Below are positions 36,501-44,084 of a stretch of DNA of 64,000 nucleotides, in pieces. The stretch's first letter is position 1; the number at the start of each line of letters is the position of its first letter. Source of the stretch: Anaerolineae bacterium (GTDB taxonomy: Bacteria > Chloroflexota > Anaerolineae > Caldilineales > Caldilineaceae); contig JAUIHI010000015.1 in NCBI GenBank assembly GCA_030432295.1, forward strand, positions 82,757 to 146,756, given 5' to 3'. The notes beneath the pieces are model-generated. The model was not told the DNA's origin, searched no databases, and saw nothing but the letters and a program-made list of their open reading frames with translations. Position numbers and translations under genes: made by a program.

Positions 36501-37734
36501 TGAAAATTTCTTCAAACTGATCCACCACCAGCAATATGCGCGCTTGGCCCGCTTTTGGCTCATCGCTCTCTGCTGTCAGTACGTCCGCAACAATGCGGCC
36601 CAGAGAACTCTCCCCCAGGGCAAGCGCTCTGTTCAGCTTCTCTGCCACTGCTTCGGCATCGCTTCCCGTGCAGATCGCCTGGGCCAGATTTTGCAGCGGG
36701 TCTCGCCTTGGCCGAAAGGTGAGAAACGACCAGTGGATGACTGGCTCGATTGGCTGCTGGTGCAGGCTCGGCAGCAGCCCAGCGTAGACCAGCGAAGACT
36801 TGCCACTCCCCGACGGCCCCGTGAGCAGGACCAGCGGTTGGTGGGAGACGGCTTCTGTCAACTGGCGGATTGTGGACTCGTGTCCATAAAAATAGCGGGC
36901 ATTGGCCGGGCCAAACGCGGCCAGGCCGGGATAGGGGGAGGTGAGGGGCGGGGTTGTGCCGGCCTCCATCTGATGGCTGCGAATCTGCTCGTACAGTTGG
37001 GCAAGTCCCGGAGATGGATTTTGGCCTAGCTCCTGAACCAGGTAGTAGCGTAGCCCTTCGTAGGCGGTAAGCGCGGCCTGTCGCTTGCCGGAAAGTGTGT
37101 AGGCTACCATCAATTGACGGGTAGGGAATTCCAGCCCAGGGCGCAACACCAACTGGCGTCGGGCATAGCGAATCACCTGGGCGTGTCTGCCCAACTGGGA
37201 GAGGTAAGTCTGTAGTGTTTCGAGGGCTGCCCAAATCCGGTTTTCATAGGTGTTCTGCCAGATTTGCAGATCGTGCGCCAACTCCTCTGAATCGGGTAGG
37301 AGCATATCTTGCAGCAGGCCAGCCCGATAGAGATCGACGGCCTGGGCCAGCTTTTCAGCACAGAGATCGCACCCAACCGTGGCCGGATGGCGATGGGCCG
37401 CGCATTGGGCCAATAGCTGGTCGATCTGACAAATATCGATATCCGCCTGGGCTGGATCCAGGATAATGCTCTGGCGTGCGATATCCAGGAGAGGCTCTTC
37501 CCGATCCATATCTCCAATCCCGCGGCGCAGGCGCACCAGTTCGGCGCGCAGATTGCCCAGCGCGTTTTCGCTCTCTGGCCAAAGATAGGCAGCCAAGCGC
37601 TCCCGGGCAACGGGTTTGGCTGCATGCAGCGCCAGATAGGCCAGGATCAGTTCTCCTTTGCGGGTGGGCAATGCAACTTCCTGTCCATCGAGTGTGACAG
37701 TGATAGGGCCAAGCAGGCGGATGGAGAGCGTCAT
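33511..37734 (-). CDS. BTAD winged-helix / nSTAND ATPase / WD40 regulator
   Basis: A 1407-residue protein, the largest in the window. An SARP-like DNA-binding domain (1-100, LSIRLLGPITVTLDGQ...) is followed by the bacterial transcriptional activator domain (about 100-260), an nSTAND1-type ATPase with Walker A TGPSGSGKSS (about 310) and Walker B LLVVDQFEEIF (about 410), a helical linker, and about 12 WD40 repeats (about 830-1390) with repeated FSPDG, LATGS and VRVWD-type units. It likely senses a ligand or partner through the propeller and activates transcription. It reads away from the SpoVS-fusion gene at 37873; the shared 138-bp region contains a perfect palindrome, making that gene a plausible target. 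Confidence 0.9.
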   Translation of the reverse strand: MTLSIRLLGPITVTLDGQEVALPTRKGELILAYLALHAAKPVARERLAAYLWPESENALGNLRAELVRLRRGIGDMDREEPLLDIARQSIILDPAQADIDICQIDQLLAQCAAHRHPATVGCDLCAEKLAQAVDLYRAGLLQDMLLPDSEELAHDLQIWQNTYENRIWAALETLQTYLSQLGRHAQVIRYARRQLVLRPGLEFPTRQLMVAYTLSGKRQAALTAYEGLRYYLVQELGQNPSPGLAQLYEQIRSHQMEAGTTPPLTSPYPGLAAFGPANARYFYGHESTIRQLTEAVSHQPLVLLTGPSGSGKSSLVYAGLLPSLHQQPIEPVIHWSFLTFRPRRDPLQNLAQAICTGSDAEAVAEKLNRALALGESSLGRIVADVLTAESDEPKAGQARILLVVDQFEEIFTLCTDERVRRFFLTGFFDTLAEAAGDISVLLVLRADFMGQVLTYHSFSTLPPPNVHFLGRMNDAQLQRAIEEPARQHGIVYEPGLIERILADLDDSPGQLPLLQFALALLWETRREQWITNAAYNEIEQVRGAITHYADSIYARLEPADQLRVRRIFLQLVHPGENIEDTRRLASRSEIGEEQWPLVHHLADARLVVTNQDAGGQETVEVIHEALIQEWSQLRTWLDEDRIFHLWQNRTRTGLETWLRGARDGDLLLRGPVLAEAERWFWERGDDLESALLDFIRTSIQAREAQESQERQRRQQLEAALAESRRMEQRALARQLGAQADQQMKRSYELGLLLGIEALARSERAQDRTDLLTSLEINPFLQKILHGHISSVFYLSLGQDGKSLISSDERNNILIWQLDSFTHKRLLPPESDGVDYVDDVALDPTGAWIATVHNRQIALWETASLRARLFDSGQNVDIFRLRFSVDGRYLLAIDTEGGLCLWEARTGRKSLPAPPVPSQTSLQVGPNADLLAVAQGEGKLPGVRLIQRETGALLAPPLLGHREQIHGLALSRDGSMLATASFDGSVRVWETATGEEIVPVLTAHTGRALFATFSPDGRWLATGGTDNLLLLWDIQSGERLPIPAFHHSNWVRCAVFSADGKTLFSGDSDGKIYLWDLTIVQRMEGHTHRVRTVAVSPNGKILATASFDGTVGLWDTATQEQTGTLATVAGRQVMAGLFSPDGRMFAAVDNRGELLLWETATWQRRAVEGNPHNEPSIALAFTPDSRLLAQGDLDGYVSLWDATTGELIHPPKRLHSGLSSWVLTLTFSPDGQVLTSGSKDRSIGFWSLDGFAPVAPAIEAHTNWVTDLLYSADGRTLISTSSDGTVRFWDPQTGEESASPLTGHEGQVWQAEFSPVEGERVLVTLGGNGSVIWWDLESRTPLAPPLRTHIETESMALSPDGEWLYLASFDGKAHRWKVPHGSWVERSRQIANRSLSAEERKLYLDRLD

Positions 37735-37872
37735 GGATGGTCGATTCGCGTGGATGAAAGAGGAATAGTTCGACTGTTTGAGATGGCTTGCAGCGTTTGT
37801 GCAACGCTCGTTGCATATAATAGCGGGAACGGTAGGAACTGTCCAGAAAATCTAAGACATCGGGAAAAAACA
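37735..37872. promoter_or_regulatory. Divergent promoter with TGCAACG-CT-CGTTGCA operator
   Basis: A perfect 7-2-7 palindrome TGCAACG CT CGTTGCA (37800-37815) abuts TATAAT (37816-37821), so a factor bound there would lie between the -35 and -10 positions of the rightward promoter. Transcription would start about 37828, leaving a leader of about 45 nt before ATG 37873. The leftward regulator starts at 37734. No good -35 is visible, as expected for an activator-dependent promoter. Confidence 0.55.
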
Positions 37873-38685
37873 ATGCAAACATCAACCAACGAAGTGATCA
37901 TTTTATGGGCCAGCTATTTTGATGAATTGGCCGCCGTCACTTTTGCCTATGAGTTTCGCCAAATGGGAATGCCCGCGACACTGGTAGCGATTCATAACAG
38001 CGAGGAACAGCGGTGCAGCGATATTCTCACCCATTCCAAGCAGGGGCTACACCAGACGCTGGCTGCCGCGGAGCGGATCACTTGCCTTGTGATCCCTACT
38101 TCTTCCACGGCTTTGGCCCAGTTTGAGCAGGACCCCCAACTCTGGCAGCTCATCCAGATGGTGCACGAGAACGGCGGGCGTATTGTCATGGCTCGACCGA
38201 ACGGGGCGACTGATCCGGAGATTGCCCGCAAACTGCCCCCATCCCGGGAGATAATGCGCTATCCGACGGTCGAAAAGCTGCTGCTCTTTGCCCGCTGGCT
38301 GGCACACTCGCTGGTTGTGGGCGACGGATTGAATGCTGACCGGCCCACAGGCGTCGTGCCGCCACTGGTGCGGGTGGCGGCCCATTCCGACCCAACCGGC
38401 GTGGCTGGGGCCATCGCTGGTATTGTCCGTGACTATGGCTTTGCCGAAGCGCAGGCTGTGGGACCCTCTGCCATGGGCCAGATGATGAAAGCGGCTGCCA
38501 TTGCCAAGAGCTATCTGGCGGCAGACAAACTCTCGCTCTTTGCCAAGCCCGATTTTGTCAATGTGCGGATCGGTGGTCAGCCCCGCTCGGCCATCCGCCT
38601 TTTTATCAGCGCCTGGCCTGTGGGGATGGACAATTGGATCGATTGGGAGCAGGCCAAAACGTTTGTGGATGCCGACGAGGATTGA
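37873..38685 (+). CDS. Two-domain protein: DJ-1/PfpI-like N-terminus fused to a SpoVS domain
   Basis: A 270-residue protein. Residues 1-130 (VIILWASYFDELAAVTFAYEFR...LVIPTSS...ENGGRIVMARPNG) have the alternating strand/helix layout of a DJ-1/PfpI-type or flavodoxin-like fold, though the nucleophile Cys cannot be assigned with confidence. Residues about 172-255 (LVRVAAHSDPTGVAGAIAGIVRDYG, AVGPSAMGQMMKAAAIAKSYLA, FVNVRIGGQPRSAIRLFI) clearly match SpoVS, normally a stand-alone protein of about 86 residues. SpoVS binds nucleic acid and affects late sporulation stages in Bacillus; it also occurs widely in non-sporulating bacteria. It is divergent from the large BTAD-STAND-WD40 regulator. Confidence 0.78.
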   Translation: MQTSTNEVIILWASYFDELAAVTFAYEFRQMGMPATLVAIHNSEEQRCSDILTHSKQGLHQTLAAAERITCLVIPTSSTALAQFEQDPQLWQLIQMVHENGGRIVMARPNGATDPEIARKLPPSREIMRYPTVEKLLLFARWLAHSLVVGDGLNADRPTGVVPPLVRVAAHSDPTGVAGAIAGIVRDYGFAEAQAVGPSAMGQMMKAAAIAKSYLAADKLSLFAKPDFVNVRIGGQPRSAIRLFISAWPVGMDNWIDWEQAKTFVDADED

Positions 38686-38697
38686 TCTGCTACAAAT

Positions 38698-38718
38698 GAA
38701 TGCCCCCAAAGGCATTGG
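38698..38718. terminator. Small hairpin after the SpoVS-fusion gene
   Basis: AATGCC then CCCAAA then GGCATT, starting 13 nt after the stop codon. A second stem AAAGGGTCGC/GCGGCCCTTT lies about 20 nt further on and is followed by TTTTG. Either may terminate the gene. Between this point and 38888 I see nothing else. Confidence 0.4.
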
Positions 38719-38888
38719 GCGAGAAAAAATTCGACGGTCAAAGGGTCGCAGGTCAGTTATTCTGGCCCGCGGCCCTTTTGAATGATAGACTTTGCGGAAA
38801 GTGGTCGAAGAAGGATATACTACCGACAGTGCCACCCCAATATGTCCAAATGGTTCCCCTTCTTCATTTTGTGCAACGGTAGTCTGTC

Positions 38889-39386
38889 GTGCTGAAGACA
38901 GTGAAAGGATCACCTTCTGTGGGCCGTTTTCTTCCTTTTTCCCTAATAGCCCTCGTACTCATTGCTCTTTTTTCGCTATTTGCGTCCGGGCCGACTTTGG
39001 TTCAGGCCGCCCCGGACCTGCCGCCGCGCCCTACGCTCACACCCACTCCCATACCCACCCCTACCGCCACTGCCACCCCAATGCCAGAGAGTCTGGCCCG
39101 TGTTTTGCTCGTGGCCGGGTCGGCCTACGAAGGCGCGTGGACGGTTGTCCAATGGCAGGACAAGTCGGGAATGTGGCACGATGTGGAAGGCTGGCAGGGC
39201 CACGTGCGCAACGGCTGGATCCGCTGGCGGGTGGCACAGAAGGACTGGGGAACCGGTCCCTTCCGCTGGCTGGTCTATGACAAACCAGGCGGAACCCTTC
39301 TGGCAAGCACGGCCAATTTTACTCTGCCTACCGGCCTCTACGGTATTGTCTGGGTTGCGCCCACTGCCGTTGCCCCGGAACAGTAA
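38889..39386 (+). CDS. Hypothetical exported protein with Thr/Pro stalk
   Basis: A 165-residue protein. Signal sequence about 12-40 (LPFSLIALVLIALFSLFASGPTLVQA), then a Pro/Thr repeat (PTLTPTPIPTPTATATP, about 48-64), then a compact Trp-rich domain (VVQWQDKSGMWHDVEGWQGHV, WIRWRVAQKDWGTGPFRW) typical of small beta-sandwich surface modules. The start is uncertain; ATG 38889 is the first that covers the signal peptide. It converges on the ABC-F gene with only 2 nt between them. No family recognised. Confidence 0.65.
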   Translation: MLKTVKGSPSVGRFLPFSLIALVLIALFSLFASGPTLVQAAPDLPPRPTLTPTPIPTPTATATPMPESLARVLLVAGSAYEGAWTVVQWQDKSGMWHDVEGWQGHVRNGWIRWRVAQKDWGTGPFRWLVYDKPGGTLLASTANFTLPTGLYGIVWVAPTAVAPEQ

Positions 39387-39388
39387 AT

Positions 39389-41278
39389 CTACGCTTCTGC
39401 CCGTTCGGCCAGTTCTGCCCAGCGCTCAAAGGCATCTTCCAGAGATTTTTCCACTTTCTGTAGCTGATCGGCCAGGGTCTGAATGCGGGTGTAGTCATCT
39501 CCGCCCCGGTTGAGGGCTGCCTGCAACTTTGCCTGCTCAGCCTCCCCAGCGGCAATCGACGCCTCCAACTGCTCCAACTCCCGCTGCTCGTTCCAGGTGA
39601 GTTTTTTGCCAGAAGTTCGACTTTTCGGAAAAAGTCGAACTTCTGAAAGTCGAACTTCTTCTTTTTCCTTCCCCGCCAACTCCTCATCCCGCAGTCGCCG
39701 GTAGCTCTCGTAGGGCGCGGGATAGCGCTTGCCCAGCTTGCCGTTTTCGTAGGGCAGAATGAAGTCCACTGTGCGGTCGAGAAAGTAGCGGTCGTGGCTG
39801 ATCACAATCAGACAGCCGTTGAAGTGGTCCAGAAATTCTTCCAGCACGGCCAAAGTTTGCACATCCAAATCGTTGGTCGGTTCGTCCAACAGCAGTACAT
39901 TCGGCTGGTGGATCAGCGTGCGCAGCAGATAAAGCCGTCGCCGCTCGCCGCCGCTGAGGCTGCTGATACGTCCCCACTGCATTGTGCGGGGGAAGAGAAA
40001 CCACTCCAGCATCTGGGCCGCCTCGATGCGTTCGCCCTCTTTCGTGCGGATGAGCGCGGCTTCTTCTTCGATAAATTCCAGCAGCCGTTTGCGCTCCTCA
40101 AAATCGTCGGCGTTCTGGTCGTAGTAGCCCACCGCGACGGTTTCGCCCCATTCCAGCGTGCCTGCCTCCGGTGTCAGCCTGCCCGCCAGAATCTCCATAA
40201 ATGTACTTTTGCCCGCGCCGTTTGGCCCCAGAATGCCCAGCCGGTCCCCCGGCTCCAGGCGGAAGTCCAGCCCGTCCACCACCCGTTTGCCGTCGTAGGT
40301 TTTGACCAGCCCTTTGGCCGTCAGCACTTTTGTGCCCAGGCGACGGGAGGCCAGAGCCATCGCCACCCGCTCTTCGCCGGAGTCGTATTCGATGGTCGCG
40401 ATTTCGGCGAAGCGCTCTTTGCGCGCCTTCTGCTTTGTGCCTCGGGCCATCGGCATTCGACGCACCCACTCCAACTCCCGTTTGAGAAACTGGCGGCGCT
40501 TCTGCTCTGCCGCAGCCAGCTTTTCGTGGCGCTCCTCCCGCAGTTCCAGATAGCGGCTGTAGTTGCCGGGGTAGAGGACCAGCTCCCGGCGGTCCAACTC
40601 CACAATGCGATTGACCACCCGGTCCAGAAAGTAGCGGTCGTGTGTAACCATCAGCAACGCGCCCGGTGTTGTGACCAGATACTCCTCCAGCCAGTCCACC
40701 GTCTCGGCATCGATGTGGTTGGTCGGTTCGTCCAGAATCAGCAGATCGGCCCGGTCGATGAGGGCGCGGGCCAGGGCCACCCGTTTGCGCTGGCCGCCGC
40801 TGAGGGTTCCCACTTTTGCGTCAAAATCGTCGATGCCCAGTTTGGTGAGGATGGCTTTGGCGTTGGCCTCGGCGGCCCAGCCGCCGCCCTGCCCCATCTG
40901 GCCGGAAAGTTCGAGAAAGTGGCGTTGCAGTTCCCCGTCCTGGGGGTTGCGCTCCAACCGCTGGCTGGTCGATTCATAGGCCGCCAGCAGGCGCATCTGG
41001 GGCGAGTCGCTACGGAAAAGCTGGTCGAGGACAGTGGCGTTGTCGTCCAGCAGTGGCTCCTGGCGCAGGAACTCTACCCGCACATTGCCCCAAAGGGTGA
41101 CGCTGCCGCTGTCCGGCGCTTCTTCCCCCGCGATCAGGCGCAGGAGGGTCGTTTTGCCGCTGCCGTTGACGCCGATCAGACCGATGCGCTCGCCGCTGTT
41201 GATGGAAAGATTCACTTTGTCCAGCAGCAGCCGTTCGGAGTACTGCTTGGAGACTGCTTCGAGGGTGAGGAGATTCAT
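39389..41278 (-). CDS. ABC-F subfamily ATPase (Uup/EttA-like) with hairpin insertion
   Basis: A 629-residue soluble protein with two ABC ATPase domains: Walker A GVNGSGKTTL (about 37-46) and GPNGAGKSTF (about 350), signature LSGGQRKR (about 160) and LSGGERRR (about 445), and Walker B LLILDEPTNHID and VLLLDEPTNDLD; the inter-domain linker is basic. ABC-F proteins act on ribosomes, relieving stalling or giving antibiotic protection. The C-terminal coiled-coil tail (LTWNEQRELEQLEASI...) is Uup-like. Just before it, about residues 540-557 (EEVRLSEVRLFPKSRTSG) are encoded by a family A hairpin plus a duplicated half-arm. The start is ATG 41278. Confidence 0.92.
   Translation of the reverse strand: MNLLTLEAVSKQYSERLLLDKVNLSINSGERIGLIGVNGSGKTTLLRLIAGEEAPDSGSVTLWGNVRVEFLRQEPLLDDNATVLDQLFRSDSPQMRLLAAYESTSQRLERNPQDGELQRHFLELSGQMGQGGGWAAEANAKAILTKLGIDDFDAKVGTLSGGQRKRVALARALIDRADLLILDEPTNHIDAETVDWLEEYLVTTPGALLMVTHDRYFLDRVVNRIVELDRRELVLYPGNYSRYLELREERHEKLAAAEQKRRQFLKRELEWVRRMPMARGTKQKARKERFAEIATIEYDSGEERVAMALASRRLGTKVLTAKGLVKTYDGKRVVDGLDFRLEPGDRLGILGPNGAGKSTFMEILAGRLTPEAGTLEWGETVAVGYYDQNADDFEERKRLLEFIEEEAALIRTKEGERIEAAQMLEWFLFPRTMQWGRISSLSGGERRRLYLLRTLIHQPNVLLLDEPTNDLDVQTLAVLEEFLDHFNGCLIVISHDRYFLDRTVDFILPYENGKLGKRYPAPYESYRRLRDEELAGKEKEEVRLSEVRLFPKSRTSGKKLTWNEQRELEQLEASIAAGEAEQAKLQAALNRGGDDYTRIQTLADQLQKVEKSLEDAFERWAELAERAEA
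39611..39660. repeat. 34-nt hairpin element, family A copy 2, inside the ABC-F gene
   Basis: AGAAGTTCGACTTTT (39611-39625), loop CGGA, exact complement (39630-39644), followed by an additional partial right arm GAAAGTCGAACTTCTT (39645-39660). It is translated on the minus strand in frame. The duplicated half-arm brings the insertion to about 50 nt, close to a multiple of three. Confidence 0.9.
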
Positions 41279-41279
41279 T

Positions 41280-41303
41280 GGGTATTGCGTATTCCGTATT
41301 GCG
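41280..41303. repeat. Unpaired run of GTATTGC words
   Basis: GTATTGC GTATTCC GTATTGC heptamers directly upstream of the ABC-F start. There is no matching complementary arm, so this looks like half of a word-built element. The rest of the gap to 41389 holds a small GTAGTGCC/GGCCGCTAC stem and a CAGCAGA-like stem, but no gene. Confidence 0.6.
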
Positions 41304-41389
41304 TAAGTAGTGCCATTGGCCGCTACTTTCCGAATTATGTGTATAGATCAACAGAAAAATCTGCTGTTTCTGCGTCATCTGCGTACCTA

Positions 41390-42394
41390 TCAGCTTCGAT
41401 TGCGCCAGCCCACCAGCATCTGATCCATCACCCAAGTGGTGCGGGCCGCGCTTGCGCCTGTGCTGGGGCAGTGGCCCTGGCCGTTGAGTTCGTCCACAAT
41501 TGTCTGGATCAGCGGCTGGTGGACGTGATCCGGCTGGGTGATGGGAATCTCCTGCACGCCGGCCGCGGTGGTCAGCTGAATGGGGCTGGTGTCGAAGCAG
41601 ACGTAGCCGATGCGCCCCAGAGGGCCTTCCAGTTCGGTCCAGTCCAGCCTGTCCGCCGCGGTGAAGAACCAGGAACCCGTGCCCAGCGCGCCGTTCTCGA
41701 AAGCGAAACTGCCCGTGACGATATCCTCTGCCGGGTAGTGGCCGCCCTGGTTGGTGGCGAAGCCGGAGACCTCCTGGATAGGACTCACCAGCATATCCAC
41801 AATGTCCAGCATATGCGCGGCCAGGTCCAGAAAAAGACCGCCACCGGCAATGGCCGGGTTGACCCGCCAGGGCAAGTCCGCCAAATCCATCGGGCTGCCG
41901 GGCCGGTGCAGTTGGGCTGAGACCGGCTGGCGCAGACGGATATTCACCGAGCGCACATCGCCGATGACACCGCTGGCCAATAGTTCCTGAATCTTCACGA
42001 ATTTGGGCAGCCGTCGCCGGTAGTAGCCCGCCCAGAGAGGCACGCCCGCTGCCTGGCAGGCCTCTACCATTGCCACACAGTCGGCGTAGGTGGGGGCCAT
42101 CGGCTTCTCCACATAGACCGGTTTGCCCGCGGCCGCGGCCAGCAGCGTATACTCTTTGTGGGAGCTGGGCGGTGTCGCCACGTAGACCGCGTCCACCTCC
42201 GGGTCGTCGATGAGGGCCTGGGCGTCGTCGTACCAGCGGGGGACGCCGTGGCGGCGGGCAAAGTCAGCGGCCAGTTCGCCGTTGCGCCGCATCACCGCCA
42301 CCAGGGCCGAGTTGGTCGCCTTCTGAAAACCTGGCCCACTCTTCACTTCGCACACATCCCCACAGCCGATAATACCCCAGCGGATTGTCGCCAT
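41390..42394 (-). CDS. Gfo/Idh/MocA-family oxidoreductase
   Basis: A 334-residue protein. The N-terminal Rossmann domain starts IRWGIIGCGDVCEVKSGPGF; VYVATPPSSHKEYTLLAAAAGKPVYVEKPMAPT carries the family EKP motif (about 93-97). The C-terminal substrate domain has GGGLFLDLAAHMLDIVDML, with the conserved Asp/His pair. Such enzymes oxidise sugars or inositols, or reduce bilins and other substrates, using NAD(P). The substrate is unknown. It stands alone, divergent from the deacetylase gene, starting at ATG 42394. Confidence 0.92.
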   Translation of the reverse strand: MATIRWGIIGCGDVCEVKSGPGFQKATNSALVAVMRRNGELAADFARRHGVPRWYDDAQALIDDPEVDAVYVATPPSSHKEYTLLAAAAGKPVYVEKPMAPTYADCVAMVEACQAAGVPLWAGYYRRRLPKFVKIQELLASGVIGDVRSVNIRLRQPVSAQLHRPGSPMDLADLPWRVNPAIAGGGLFLDLAAHMLDIVDMLVSPIQEVSGFATNQGGHYPAEDIVTGSFAFENGALGTGSWFFTAADRLDWTELEGPLGRIGYVCFDTSPIQLTTAAGVQEIPITQPDHVHQPLIQTIVDELNGQGHCPSTGASAARTTWVMDQMLVGWRNRS

Positions 42395-42525
42395 TTCGAT
42401 TCTCTGACCTTTCTTACTGTAGTTGTCTGGTACGGATGCGATGGTGGGATAATGAGCGTTTGCATTCCTTACACCCCAATGGTATCCTGCCCCTTACACC
42501 GTCCAAGCCAATCACAAATTCCTCT

Positions 42526-44010
42526 ATGCGCTTATATACTCTTATTCTCACTATTCTGTTCATTCTGGCAAACGCCTTGCCTGCTGGCGCGCAGGAGAAA
42601 AGCTGCCCCAACTGCGCGCCCGTCCCGGCTGGCTCGCTGCACTTGCCCTATCGCTGGGAAAGTGCCGGGGGGATCACACTCCTGCAAAACCGACGGGGTA
42701 GTGGCTGGTCGGCCCGCTTGGAGAGCGGCGTGGATGTGCGGCTCTCCCCGTTGAGTGCTGTGGGCGATCTGAACGGGGACGGCGTCGATGACCTGGTGTT
42801 GCTGCTGGAAAGCCGGGCCAGTCGCCGGGGACCCTACGCCGCGGGCACACGCTGGGAGATGCTCGTCCTGCTGGGCGAAGCAAATGAGGCTGACTCTGCT
42901 GCGGCTGGCGTCACCTTCAGCCTTTCGCTGGGCGTGACTGGACTCCGCATCGCCGATGGAAAAATCCGGGTCGGGCTGACCGAGGGGGAGAAAGCCTTTG
43001 AGACGGCCTTTATCCTGGAAAGCGACGGCCTGCACCGGGCCGATGGCGAATTGACTGTCCTGACCCATCTGGTGCGCCGGGAGGAGACCCTCTCCAAAAT
43101 CGCGGCCCGCTATCGGGTCTCTGTGGCGGAACTGATGGCCCGCAATGGCATCGCCGACGCCAACCAACTGCACATCGGCCAGGCCCTGACGATCCCTGCC
43201 ACCCAGCCTCTTCAGACAGATGTGCACGGCGTGCCCTTTGTCTTCTTTGGGCTGGCGGGCGAAGAGTTGCACCCAGGCGAAACGCCCCTTTCCCTGCGGC
43301 CCGCCCAGCACATCATCCAGGCGGGCGAGCGTTGGAATCAGATCGCCGCCCAGCACGGGGTCGCCCTGCCCGATCTCATCGACCGCAACGGATTGCGCCT
43401 GAGCAGCCCACCCGTTCCCGGCCAGGTGATTTTCATTCCCGGCATCCCTCGCGAAAAAGTCCTCTATCTCACCTTTGACGACGGTCCCCACGAGGAATGG
43501 ACACCCCAATTTCTCGATCTGCTGGCCCGCTTTGACGCTTCTGCCACCTTTTTTGTCAACGGCGTCTACGCCAATATCTACCCGGAGCTAATCCAGCGGG
43601 CGGTCGATGAGGGCCACGGCATCGCCAACCACTCCTACTACCACTCCCACTTTGACAAACTGACCCTGGAGCGGGTGGCCTGGGAGCTGATCTCCACCCA
43701 GACGGCCATCGGCGTGGACAACCAGGCCCCCTGCTTCCGCCCGCCCTATGGAATCCTCCCCCCGGATGCCTGGAATGTGGTGGCCGGTCAGGGTTACGAA
43801 GTGGTCATTTGGGACATCGACAGTCTGGACTGGAAGAAGACCGACGCTGCCGAGATCGCCGCGCCGGTGTTGGAGCGGGCCTATGACGGCGCGATTGTGC
43901 TGATGCACGACGGCGGCGACGAGCGGCCTGCTACTTTGGCCGCGCTGGAAACAGTGCTGACGGAGTTGGGGGCACAGGGCTACCGTTTCGAGGCATACTG
44001 CAAGAGATGA
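42526..44010 (+). CDS. Secreted LysM-polysaccharide deacetylase (NodB domain)
   Basis: A 494-residue protein. Signal peptide 1-22 (ending PAGAQ); a region with DLNGDGVDDLVLLL like an FG-GAP/Ca-binding loop (about 80-95); two LysM modules (about 182-228 and 262-306); and a C-terminal NodB deacetylase with TFDDGP (about 320), NHSYYHSHF (metal His), RPPYG and IVLMHDGG. It should remove acetyl groups from peptidoglycan or another N-acetylglucosamine polymer, held to the wall by LysM. The start at ATG 42526 is where the signal peptide begins; upstream in-frame codons add an unlikely leader. The stop codon lies inside a word-built hairpin arm. Confidence 0.92.
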   Translation: MRLYTLILTILFILANALPAGAQEKSCPNCAPVPAGSLHLPYRWESAGGITLLQNRRGSGWSARLESGVDVRLSPLSAVGDLNGDGVDDLVLLLESRASRRGPYAAGTRWEMLVLLGEANEADSAAAGVTFSLSLGVTGLRIADGKIRVGLTEGEKAFETAFILESDGLHRADGELTVLTHLVRREETLSKIAARYRVSVAELMARNGIADANQLHIGQALTIPATQPLQTDVHGVPFVFFGLAGEELHPGETPLSLRPAQHIIQAGERWNQIAAQHGVALPDLIDRNGLRLSSPPVPGQVIFIPGIPREKVLYLTFDDGPHEEWTPQFLDLLARFDASATFFVNGVYANIYPELIQRAVDEGHGIANHSYYHSHFDKLTLERVAWELISTQTAIGVDNQAPCFRPPYGILPPDAWNVVAGQGYEVVIWDIDSLDWKKTDAAEIAAPVLERAYDGAIVLMHDGGDERPATLAALETVLTELGAQGYRFEAYCKR

Positions 44011-44061
44011 CAAGATGAAGGGATGATTGCTCGGCCCTTCTCATCTTTTCGTCTTATCATC
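44006..44061. repeat. 21-nt-arm hairpin of AAGATGA words overlapping a stop codon
   Basis: GATGACAAGATGAAGGGATGA-type arm 44006-44026 pairs with 44041-44061; all four mismatches are transitions that still allow G-U pairs in RNA. The deacetylase TGA stop (44008-44010) is within the left arm. Confidence 0.7.
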
Positions 44062-44084
44062 CTTTTATCCCTTCTCCCTTTTCT

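Noticed and set aside
39794..41920. Long plus-strand open frame of 708 codons across the ABC-F gene and beyond
   Set aside because: It is antisense to the ABC-F and Gfo/Idh genes, shows no family motif, and its composition is what high-GC codon bias on the opposite strand produces.
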